Below, piece after piece: positions 1-9,300 of a stretch of 64,000 nt of DNA. The stretch is taken from positions 20,933 through 84,932 of the forward strand of contig BGKB01000223.1 of the NCBI GenBank assembly GCA_003116975.1, written 5' to 3'. The DNA comes from Aurantiochytrium sp. KH105. Its lineage: Eukaryota; Sar; Bigyra; Thraustochytrida; Thraustochytriidae. Every line of letters begins with the position of its first letter. The stretch's first letter is position 1. The notes under the pieces were generated by a model that saw only the letters and a list, made by a program, of their open reading frames with translations, was not told where the DNA came from and did not search any database. Both the position numbers and the translations under genes were made by a program.

Positions 1-3000
1 CAAATCTTGGTGCTTCCACACGGGGCGGCGCCGTTGCGACAGGAATAACACGATTCATCGGTGCAATCGGACGAGCGTAGGGTTCGCGCTGCTCGGCTCC
101 GCCGCCCTGAAAGCTGGAAACTTGAGGATTGGCTTGTTGCAGAGGAGGTGCAGCCTGAACTCTCCGCGGTCCCTTGTTAGAGAACGCAGACGGCCCGCCG
201 CTACTCTTGAACGAATCCATAATGCAATCAAGCTCGGTCGAACGGTCGCTGCAACTTGGAGATACACACAGGTACAGAGGATTGTCCCAGCCTGGGGGTA
301 GCGCGCTTGATTTAAAGAGAAGTTTTACCTTGCAGCCACCGCATGCTCGGCATTTCGCGCTTCCCTTTTTTGGAACCGACGCCTCGCGGACGGAGCGAGG
401 AAAGTACAGGCGTTGCTTGCACGTCTTATTTTTACATCGTAGCGAAAAGCTGGCAGGTTCACCAATGGCGCCCGGAAACTTGACAAGCCGTAGCCCACCA
501 GAATCGCCGCCTCCTCCTCCTCCACATTGAGGACACGGCAAAACGTCCACGTCATCGCCTTCGACGCCTCCGGAAAGTGCGCAACGCGCTTCGCGGCAAT
601 CCCGGCATGTCATGGTCCGTCGGATCAACATGTCTTCGATATCTCCTGACTTTGGGGGACAATGATAACATCGTGGACACACGTTGAAACTCCACTCCCC
701 GGGCTTAGCACTCAAGACTTGAGTCTTGCATAGGTAGCATTCGTGCTCAACAGTCGAAATGGCACCACGAGGCAATTCGAAGGCCTCTGTACAGGATGAA
801 CATATTACTGCGTTCAAAATCGCTGTCGTTTTGCCGCCGCGCGGACCCGGCTTGCCCTCAACCGTGCGCGTGTAGTGGTCCATGGACTGATTTCCGCATT
901 TTCCGCAACTCGAGATACCGCGCTTTTTAAGTCGATACTCCTTCTTGATTTGCTCGAGCTTGCGCGCATTTCCGCGCTGTACTCTTGTCGGAAGAGGATT
1001 GCCGCCTCCGCCATGGCCTCCACCGCCACCATTACCTCCGCCACCATTACCTCCTCCTCCTCCTCCTCCTCCTCCTCCTCCTCCGCCGCCGCCGCCGCCG
1101 CCACCACCACCGTCTCCGTTGTCAGGGTCTGCGGGATTGTCCATGTTGGCTGCGAAATTTTCATAGCCTTGCAGGTACTCTTCGACGGCTTGGTGCAAAA
1201 GGTTAACTCGTGCGAGCGTGGCTTGGAAAACGCCACGAAAACGTTCAATCATTGCCTGGATAACAGCCGGTTTCGTCGCCCGTCCCTGACAAATATCCTT
1301 GAGTTGCTGCTCCATCTGAGCCCGGAGCGAAGGACCAGAAATCTCTTGCTCGTGACCAATGCGCTTGTATGCTTGGACAAGAGCATAACCAAGTGGACTT
1401 GGCCGGAAGCGCTTGACAGCCTGGCCCACTTTTGTCGCATACTCGCGGTCTTGAACTGTCTTGATGTGGTCTTGGATGGTTGCATCGGTTCCAATGCCAT
1501 GTCGATCCATCAACCGAATCAGCTCCGGCTCGGAGAGTAGCTCAGGCGGCACTGTTCGGCCGTGATGCATTTTTAGCACGCTTGGCACAAAGGTCTGGCC
1601 CTCTTCGAAACGAGGCAGGCTACGCTGCGCCCAGCGCTCGTAAACATAGACGTCCAAATAGTTCCGCTCGAGGACCTCGAGGCCGGATGTCTCGAATGTC
1701 TCAGCACCCATGCTGACCACGATTGTGCTCTTGCTGCCCCGCGCGTCCCGACTGCAGCAGGCCAGAAAGTGCCGCACAACAAACTCGTACACCGCCTTTT
1801 CCGGGCCCTGCAGCTGTTCAAGAGGCACGCACGCCGTCGGATGGATGGGAGGGTGTGCCTGATCGTTATTGCGACCCTGTCTGGGCATTTGGAACCCCCC
1901 CGCATCCAGCAACATCGCCGCGTAGCCCCCCCAGGTCGCATGTGCGCGTTGGACGTCGACAAGGGCCTGAAGATCAAAACTTGCATCGAAACTATCCGTC
2001 TCCGTACGTGGGTAGCTGATGAGACCCCGCTGGTAAAGTGACTCGGCGGCATGCATGGTGGCTTCCGAGGCAAGGCCCCGCGACCGTGAGAGCCGAATCT
2101 GCATTTCCACCGTCGAGAGGGGCACAGGCCGCCACTTGGTCGTCAAGCGCTGGTTCACTCGCTCCACGCGCGCTTCCCGTGCCTCGACGCACATTTCAAA
2201 GAGAACAAGCGTCGTGAGATGGTCATAAAGCTGGCCACGGCTCCACTGAAAATCACAAGCGGCTTCGGCGCTTGCTTGGTACGACATGCGAATCGTCCAG
2301 AAATCCTCGGCCACAAAAAGTCGGATTTCCTCAGCGCGCTCCACAATAAAGCCCAAGGTAGGGAACTGGCACGGCCCAAAGCTAATGAGGCGCTGCTGCA
2401 GGCCCATGTTTTCCCGCAGGTCAAGCGTTTGAAAGCGTGTAAAAGCCGAGCCAATACGGAGATCAATCTCGCTTCGTGTCTCGACGGCGTCGACTTCATT
2501 CTGATTGAGGTCTCGCAGCGTGCGAAGCGCCTGCCACAGGTTGGCCTCGTTGGCGACCGAGAATTGCGCGCGCTTCACAATAATGTTGGGCGCTTTTTCA
2601 CGACAGGCCTCTGCAATCTCTTGACCAATTGCCTCGCCTTCACGGTCACAATCAGTCCAGATAATGAGCACGCGCGCGGCTCGCGCCTCGCGCTGCAGAG
2701 TTTTGGCAATGGCTTCGCTTTGCGAACTCACCTTGCGGATAACTGGCGCTTCGAAGAGTGTGCTTGGATTGCACGCATTCCAGCTTCGAAACTGGTCCGC
2801 AAAGTCGAGCTCCATGAGATGACCCGAGACGGAGGTGACCACCATGGAAAACTCTTGCTCTTGCGCAAACATGGGCGGAATGGCGAACCTGCATCGAAAG
2901 TCGAAGCACCGGTTGTACTTGGAGAAGCCGTCGCGCGACCGGAACCCGTTCTGCGAGAGCACCTCTGCTACGCGTTTGGCAATCGACGGCTTCTCCGCCA

Positions 3001-3019
3001 CGTTCAAGACTACCACCAT
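1..3019 (-). CDS. TOP3A: DNA topoisomerase III alpha, 3' end cut by window edge
   Basis: Type IA topoisomerase that passes single strands and, in other eukaryotes, dissolves recombination intermediates with a RecQ helicase and RMI1. The reading frame is open from an ATG at 3019 to base 1, giving about 1006 residues (human TOP3A is about 1001). The N-terminus has the Toprim start MVVVLNVAEKPS with the catalytic Glu at residue 9, then a D-x-D-x-E type acidic motif near residues 122-126. The active-site Tyr lies in GLISYPRTETDSFD, codon 2014-2012, residue 336. A tract of 21 consecutive Gly (1049-1111) separates the core from a Cys-rich C-terminal region with several CxxC pairs, as in zinc-binding TOP3A tails. 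A stop lies in frame upstream of the ATG with no earlier ATG, so no longer mitochondrial form is visible. No intron is needed. Family assignment is firm; the true C-terminus lies outside the window. Confidence 0.93.
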   Translation of the reverse strand, partial: MVVVLNVAEKPSIAKRVAEVLSQNGFRSRDGFSKYNRCFDFRCRFAIPPMFAQEQEFSMVVTSVSGHLMELDFADQFRSWNACNPSTLFEAPVIRKVSSQSEAIAKTLQREARAARVLIIWTDCDREGEAIGQEIAEACREKAPNIIVKRAQFSVANEANLWQALRTLRDLNQNEVDAVETRSEIDLRIGSAFTRFQTLDLRENMGLQQRLISFGPCQFPTLGFIVERAEEIRLFVAEDFWTIRMSYQASAEAACDFQWSRGQLYDHLTTLVLFEMCVEAREARVERVNQRLTTKWRPVPLSTVEMQIRLSRSRGLASEATMHAAESLYQRGLISYPRTETDSFDASFDLQALVDVQRAHATWGGYAAMLLDAGGFQMPRQGRNNDQAHPPIHPTACVPLEQLQGPEKAVYEFVVRHFLACCSRDARGSKSTIVVSMGAETFETSGLEVLERNYLDVYVYERWAQRSLPRFEEGQTFVPSVLKMHHGRTVPPELLSEPELIRLMDRHGIGTDATIQDHIKTVQDREYATKVGQAVKRFRPSPLGYALVQAYKRIGHEQEISGPSLRAQMEQQLKDICQGRATKPAVIQAMIERFRGVFQATLARVNLLHQAVEEYLQGYENFAANMDNPADPDNGDGGGGGGGGGGGGGGGGGGGGGNGGGGNGGGGGHGGGGNPLPTRVQRGNARKLEQIKKEYRLKKRGISSCGKCGNQSMDHYTRTVEGKPGPRGGKTTAILNAVICSSCTEAFELPRGAISTVEHECYLCKTQVLSAKPGEWSFNVCPRCYHCPPKSGDIEDMLIRRTMTCRDCREARCALSGGVEGDDVDVLPCPQCGGGGGGDSGGLRLVKFPGAIGEPASFSLRCKNKTCKQRLYFPRSVREASVPKKGSAKCRACGGCKVKLLFKSSALPPGWDNPLYLCVSPSCSDRSTELDCIMDSFKSSGGPSAFSNKGPRRVQAAPPLQQANPQVSSFQGGGAEQREPYARPIAPMNRVIPVATAPPRVEAPRF
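1049..1111 (-). repeat. GGN codon repeat encoding 21 glycines in TOP3A
   Basis: On the + strand this is a TCC/GCC/ACC triplet run. Read on the minus strand it gives 21 uninterrupted Gly codons, flanked by further Gly-Asn and Gly-His stretches. It sits between the catalytic core and the zinc-rich tail and probably forms a flexible linker. Triplet runs like this are prone to length polymorphism. Confidence 0.9.
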
Positions 3020-3475
3020 GCTGCCTTCCAGGGCAGCGCGCGCCCACCTCGTGCGCCTCCCGAGCCTCGCGCGCCCGCCACGTTTCTTGGCGGCCTCAGC
3101 GTTAGGCTTTTGCGCGCGTTCTCACTCGCGCTCTCGACCCCGTTCAAACCGTGGTTCGTTCCGCCAATGGATGGGGTGGAGTAATGGTTGGGCTCTCTCC
3201 TTCCACCCGCCCTCGCGGCCCACGCCGGCCAAAGGTCTGCCCTGCGCCGCCCGGACTCGCCCGTCCGTGCACCGCCCGAGCGCGGCGCCTCCGTCCGCGC
3301 CCGGCGGCTGCACCTGGGCGCACCAATTGAACTCTGTTCTCTCAGCTGGAGCAGCAGCGGTGGTTAACTAATCCTATAGTGGGGAAGAGGCCCATGACAA
3401 CACAACGCTCGCGATTCGTGCTAAAGAGGCCAAATGAAGTACTGCTTCCACGGCCATTTTCCCGACGCAATACAA
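3020..3475. promoter_or_regulatory. Gap upstream of TOP3A
   Basis: This 456-bp gap separates the TOP3A start codon from the end of the seven-helix gene; both genes are on the minus strand. It is GC-rich near TOP3A and should contain that gene's promoter and 5' UTR. No TATA box or other defined element is convincing. The apparent ORFs here are short and unsupported. Confidence 0.4.
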
Positions 3476-4504
3476 TCATTCTTGATCTGCACTCTGCAGC
3501 TGCTGTTCAGAGTTTGCCGTCTTCTTGCTAGCCCCAGATGCTTTTAATATTCGAGGAGGTGGCGTGCAATTTGCGATGCGTCGCGTTCTGGGATTGAAAT
3601 CGAAGATGAGACGCCAATAGAGAGTTACAATGACGCAAGCATTGCAAAGTACGTCAAGCGAGCCACCATACGTTGTATACAGCCGAAGATGCTGAACGCT
3701 AGCGCTCTCATCTCCGGCAAGCCGCGGGGTCGTTATGCCAATTCCAAGCAAGTATGCATTCGACGAAAAGATTGAGATGCTCGAGAGGACCAGATTTCGC
3801 CATGCCGCCTTGACAAGTGCTGTCTTCACCGTTGAATCACTTCCCAAGGCGACCCGATTGCTCTCGTGGAAGACTGGAATTACAAACAATACCAATAGCG
3901 TACCCGTCAAGCCAATGTCCATGAAAGCTCCAATCACGGGAAGCAGCCCCTCCATTTGCTGCGTACAAATCTGCTCTTCAAAGGTCGTTTTCCCAGATGT
4001 AAAAAGCACCGCAGTAACAAATATTGGCCCCAGACCACCATGGGCTCCGATCTTTACCAGAAGCAAGAGCACGTGCGACCAATCGGGCATTACCTGTTCC
4101 ACACTTTTTACTCGCAACAAAAGGACTCGATAGCAAAAGAAGCGGGACAAGCCGTACATGCATAAAGGCACAGTCCCCAGGATGGAGCACGCCCGCCAAG
4201 AGAGCGCAAGCCCGTGTAAGCAGAGCGACACAACAGGAAAAAGTAAAGAGAAGAGAAGGAAAAGCAGAATCTCGCGTAGCGTTGTTTCGCGAATGGACAG
4301 CTGACTAGTTTTCCCTTCATTTCTTCTCCTCTTTCATTCCCTTCTCAGCGCCAATGTCACGACAGCGATGCATATCGCAATCACGACGCTCGCGATGCTG
4401 GCAATCATGATCGAAAACTGTACTGCAGTGACGAATGACGCCGGTGCCAGATTTTCCGCAAAGAGCACGGTCGACGCTTCATTTCGAGATGCTCTTCCGC
4501 CCAT
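3476..4504 (-). pseudogene. Seven-transmembrane protein interrupted by one in-frame TGA
   Basis: From the ATG at 4504 one frame runs to the stop near 3476, broken only by a TGA at 4336-4334. The 56 residues before the TGA contain helix 1 (core FSIMIASIASVVIAICIAVV). The part after it, in the same frame, has six more hydrophobic segments, giving seven in all: cores LLFLLFSLLFPVVSL, VPLCMYGLSRFFCY, HVLLLLVKIGAHGGLGPIF, VIGAFMDIGLTGTLLVLFV, VLSSISIFSSNAYLLG and SLDVLCNACVIVTLYW. Protein length would be about 341 residues. This resembles orphan GPCR-like proteins of protists, but no family motif can be named. The hydrophilic stretch around the TGA reads smoothly and no GT-AG intron obviously removes it. 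It could therefore be a recent pseudogene, a recoded or read-through stop, or a sequencing error. Confidence 0.5.
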
Positions 4505-5197
4505 CTTTGTGGGCGACGCGCACCTATCGACACAGGCTAGCCAGGTCGTGTCTTTGTGTTTCGACTCTGCCTCGATTTTTGTCGATGAACACCAATGCAC
4601 GCATAGCCTGAGGAGGGGAGGACCTTGAGCCCTGGACTCACCGGTAATGAAAGCTTGATGTTCCGTTGAGTAAATCAAAACAATTTTATTTTTATTTTGA
4701 AGCGCCACAATCTTCTACTGTCATGTCGAAACGATGGACCGAATTATCTGAAGGAGACGAAGGCCCGCATCCGGGAACGGCCACAGTGCTGTCTTGTTTT
4801 GCGATTCATCGGGGGTGGAACAAACACAGACTTGCTCTGGACACCTTGGAGAAACAAAGCCGCAACTGAATACTTGCTTGACTGCTTGAAGTCTCGGCTC
4901 CATGATACCTCGAGAGTACTAGATCACAGAGTAAATAAAAGACTAAACATGCGCACGCACTTGGCAATGAGCAGATCATCCATATTCTTTTACCTCGAGC
5001 ATTGACGTCTAGTAGGCTCAAAGGGCAACATCTGGCGATAAGATGTCGCTACGACATTGCGTTGACGCTCGTTTACTCGGACTTGACGGCGCAAAAGCTA
5101 ATATGGTAAACAGCACACATCAGTCGACCTTAAGAAGTCAAATCTTTGATTTTTAGGCGCATGGCAAAGGCTAAATGTCGATACTCAGTTCTCGGTG
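4505..5197. other. Intergenic gap, no gene seen
   Basis: About 690 bp between the seven-helix gene and the small Cys-rich membrane protein gene. It is AT-richer than neighbouring coding DNA. The only ORFs are short, lack good starts and have no recognisable motif. Confidence 0.5.
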
Positions 5198-5539
5198 TCA
5201 GTTGAGAATTATTTTGCGCCCCTCGGGACTTTTCCAGACTTCGCGTTGGTCGACGGGGCAGCACACAATGCATGGGCACCCAATGAGACAAATGACAACG
5301 CTCAGAATGCCACAGTAGCGCTCGTTATCATACGTGCCTCCCGTCTGACGTTCGGGAGGCACGCCGCGCATTGTCAATCGTGGGTCTGCCATCGTTTGAA
5401 CCTGGGGCGCCTGCTGCTGGCGCGGCGCGGAAGGAGTCCTGCAGCCTGGCTGAGCGACACGTGGAGCCTCCTGAGGAAGTGGAGTCGCATATTCTGCCTT
5501 GGGAACTTGCTGTTGCTGCTGCGTTTCTTGCAGAGACAT
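5198..5539 (-). CDS. Small Cys-rich single-pass membrane protein, unknown function
   Basis: Starts at the ATG at 5539 (MSLQETQQQQQ) and encodes 113 residues; the frame is open further upstream but has no other ATG. The first about 75 residues are Gln/Pro-rich and probably disordered. They are followed by a short hydrophobic segment with clustered cysteines, RYCGILSVVICLIGCPCIVC, ending in CPVDQREVW and a short basic tail. The layout (disordered Gln/Pro N-terminus, one Cys-dense membrane segment near the C-terminus) recalls small CYSTM-like membrane proteins, where cysteines can be palmitoylated, but I cannot assign a family. Codon use looks coding. Function unknown. Confidence 0.55.
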   Translation of the reverse strand: MSLQETQQQQQVPKAEYATPLPQEAPRVAQPGCRTPSAPRQQQAPQVQTMADPRLTMRGVPPERQTGGTYDNERYCGILSVVICLIGCPCIVCCPVDQREVWKSPEGRKIILN

Positions 5540-6353
5540 CGTTTCAAGAGCTGGCTTCACGTTTGTTCTCTCTTCTGATTCTTGAATGCTCTTGTTCTTG
5601 ATTATTCCGCCTTGAACTTTCTCTCTTGGTTGCGAATTTGCTTGCAGACCCAAGTGTCTCCAGCGACGGCAGGGCTCGCTAACTTGCCGCGCGTCGAGGG
5701 CTTATGCGTCCCAACATCTTTTGGGACCGGCATGTTCCGGTTCAGACACAACTTTCCCGCTCTTTTCGACGTTGCATTTGAAGAGAGGGGGTATAAAAGA
5801 AGTATATAAAATATAGTCAAGTTTTTACGATAGCTCTTATAAGGAAAATTGGGTGAACAACTCTCCGTATACTCGTATTGTACCCCCTTTTTCTAAAAAA
5901 AAAAAACTGAATGAAATTGGGCTAGAGTTCGGCGCATCTGGCATGCTGCCAGGTTTTCTTCTTGCTATCGTGGCGCATTGGCCTTGAGCCGACTTGGCAG
6001 TGGGCCATGTACCGAACCGGTGTCGTCATTCAGAGCAGAGTGTCCCGACAAAGTCTTGGCGTAAAGCCAGCTCGATGGAAAAGGTTCGCGAGACTATGAC
6101 TGAATCGAGTGACCTCCTTTGGGCATAGGCGGCAGGATAGTATTTGACAAAAACTGTCAAGTGTCTTGAGAAACATGCGTATACTTACGACTTCTGCCTG
6201 ATACTGCGATGCAAAGATCTAAGAAGAGAGAAATCAATCAAGATTCCGAATACGAAGATCCTCAAACAAAAACATACAATATTCTTTTCAACAAATGGAA
6301 CGAAGTTCCTGCACAAATTTTAATTTTAAAATACACCCGTGCCCTGCAGAACA
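5540..6353. other. AT-rich intergenic gap, no gene seen
   Basis: About 810 bp between the small membrane protein and the 3' end of the multicopper oxidase fusion gene. It includes an A-run near 5897 and AT-rich stretches near 6200-6340. Nothing here reads as a gene or structural RNA. It probably holds the promoter of the small upstream gene and the 3' UTR of the large one. Confidence 0.5.
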
Positions 6354-9300
6354 TTAGACAAAATCAAGATCGTCGTGGCGAAAGTCTGGGTCGTCCTCGT
6401 CTTCGTCGTTATCAAAGACGGAACGGGCATCTTTTCGCTTGAAAAGCATGGAGGAGAGGGTCGAGCCTCGGCGCCGGCGTGGCGTACGCGCAGTGTTGAA
6501 CGTTGTGTGCGAATCGCTTGGAGCAGAGGACTTGGCACCAAAGAATGACTTACTTTGGTGCAATGTCGTGTCTGTCCCCGTAGTCTCGTAGCCATCGTCA
6601 ACCTCGTCTTCATCTTCATCTTCATCATAATACTCGGTGCCCTCCTCGTCGGTGTTCACAGTATTCGTCATGAACTTGCTCAGGATACCCGAGAAACCAG
6701 TTGCAGCTGACAACGTCGATCCTCTTCGGCGCGAGGACAATTTGCTTTGTGGGCGAGGCTGTTCGCGTTGTTGGCGACGTCGCTGTTGCTGCTGTCTCTG
6801 CTGCTGCCCTTGTTTTTGCTGCATGCCAAAGACCTCGGCGGCCTTATTGTCCAAATCACTTGCCACAGAAAAGTTCAGCGAGGTTGCTGAGGGATCTTGA
6901 TGTCTCGCCCAATCCCCGCGCCGCCCCTGAACGCCTCCGCCCAGGCTTCGTTGACTATTCTGTCTGAATGAAGGCTCGCGGCCGCTGATGGGTTCCATCT
7001 CAAGCGACCTCGTCGAGATTCGACTATCCCATGAAAAATGTGACCCGCGGTTCCGAGAAATGAGCGGAATCTTCTCGCGCGTGTGGCGAGGAAAGAGCGC
7101 AAAGGCGACAAAGAATAGCACCAAGGGTTCAACGATGACAACGCCCACACCAAAGGCAATGACAGCGTGAAGAGCCCAAGATCTTGGGGTGGAAATATCC
7201 TTGGTTCCAATCGCCACCAAGTACGTGCATGCAGCAAATAGCCCAAGCATCAACAGCGCACAGAGAAGTCTTGGTAAATTGCATCGCCTCGGACGCACAT
7301 GATATGCCCTCTCGAGCCTGGCAAGGCCTCGCTCATGGCGTGCTAGTGCTACAGAGATATGCACTTTACCGCCATAGATGCGACGGAGGCCATCATTGAA
7401 TAAACGGAAAAACCACACGCTTGATGCAATGTTCTTGGCCAGACGGTAGTACTTGGAACGCATAACGTGGTCGTGCATTGCCTTCATGAAGATGAGCTGG
7501 CCACGCTTTATGAAAACCTGCATTTGACGCTTGCGCAGCTGCTCGAGCTCCGGATTGGCCGTGCGAGAAATGTTTCGTTCCAAGTCCACAAGCTCTGTGT
7601 CTTCAATCCTGTGCTGATTCGGGTTTCTCCAAGCCTTGTCGGCGGACCGGTTCTTGCGCCGGTTCTTGCGCTTGCGTACTTGCCCACTATTGTGCCAAGG
7701 CGAATCAACGATCGCAATAGCTTGCGCCTTGAGGTGCGCCACACGGCCCAGGACGCGTCGCTCGCTCTGCGCCAGCTTGTAAAGCGCATATCGATACACA
7801 AGAATGACAGTTGCAACCACAAGTGCGCCCACGATAAAGCCCACCAACGTGAGCGACTGTTCTTCGAATTGATCACCGAGCTTATTCACCATGTAGACGC
7901 TGGCAAAGGCGGCCAGCATGGCCAACGGGACCACCACACTCCGCGCAATGCGACTTCGCTGCGGGTCAAAAACCAAAAGACCCGCTACAGAGTGTGCATT
8001 TGCCACATCGCCAAGGAGGTCAGAGAACGACTTGGTAGGATTCATCGGTGGCTGTGCGTGCGCACGAAGCTTTTGAAATGCATCGCGCTTCATGAACTCA
8101 AGGCTCCGAACGTTCTTACCAAAGTGCCGCTGCGCCAAAAACGCCAGCACTGCGCCACGCTGCACGCGATTAGCGTCACGGACATCCTGCGTATGCAACC
8201 ACATGGAAAGGAACAGCCACGCGCCGATGGTTGCACCCAAGATGATCCCCAGCAAAGCCGGGTCAAAAGGCAAACCGGAGTCGACGACTTCGGACAACTG
8301 AATTCCCGCAAATTGGCTCCGCGAGGTGATCGGGCCGCACTCACAGGTAATGATATCCGACGTGCGATTGATGACGGCACAGGCATCAGAGTCCCAAACC
8401 TCTCCGGTCGAGTCCCACATGCTACACGAGATTGCGCTTGTCGATGAGGCATCAGCATAAAGAATGTCCAAACTGAGATTGACGCGTCTCGACGAAGAGG
8501 CAAAAATCACAGACGAGTGCTGAAGCTCGAGAGACAAAACGTCTGTCACAACATTCTGTTGATATGCGGTGGTCTGTTGCGCGCGCTCCGTTGACGCAAG
8601 GTTCCGGCCTAACTCAGAAGCCTTGATATCAATGTTGGCGAGCTTGGTCACAATAGCGTTGACAGTGTCCCCATTGACGCAAATCTCTTCTGGAGGAGAG
8701 CGCAACACCGAGACAATGACCTCATCGTAAACGGCAGAGGGCCCAGGATCAAAGAGCTCGGAAGGAATCTCTACAAACGTGTAATTCCCTGCATCCGTAG
8801 TGGAACTCGCTGGTTGGTAGCGACCCGATACGCCATTGGAGAACTCCTTGTACGATAACGAGTCCATTCCAGAGAAGCTAACTGCGAAGCTGCCTTGACC
8901 TGAAAGCCGCGGGGCAAGGACTGTCTCGATAATGTCGCTGTGCAAATCAGTGAGGGAAAAGTTGTATCGGCAGATCCCGGAGAGTGAGGCGAGCTCGGCG
9001 AGAACCTCCGATGCGATGCCCATGGCCCCCTCGGGAACGGAAAAGGCAAGGTTGGGCTCCACATTCGCTGCCGAGGCAACCTCCACAACTCGGGTGATCT
9101 CATTCCGCCAGAGACTCAGTGTAGTCTGGAACATCTCCGCGACGCGCTCGGCAAGGGCAATGTCATCGTCATCGAGACTGAGAGCGATCTCGAGTAGCAC
9201 GAGCATGATAAGTTCGCCGAGCTGCGAAGAAAAGGTGCGTTCGTGCAGCAAGGTCAGGGCCCCCTCGAGCTGCGTGGTAATCTGAGACTTCAAGGTGTCC

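Noticed and set aside
945-1540. Proline/serine-rich + strand ORFs over the TOP3A linker
   Set aside because: Antisense of the Gly codon run in a recognised TOP3A frame; long only because GGN triplets contain no stop in complement.
2219-3184. 321-codon + strand ORF
   Set aside because: Antisense to the TOP3A Toprim region, whose frame is clearly coding; no domain in this ORF.
4598-4634. GTGAGT...CAG candidate 34-nt intron upstream of the seven-helix protein
   Set aside because: Too short, and splicing shifts the frame into a stop.
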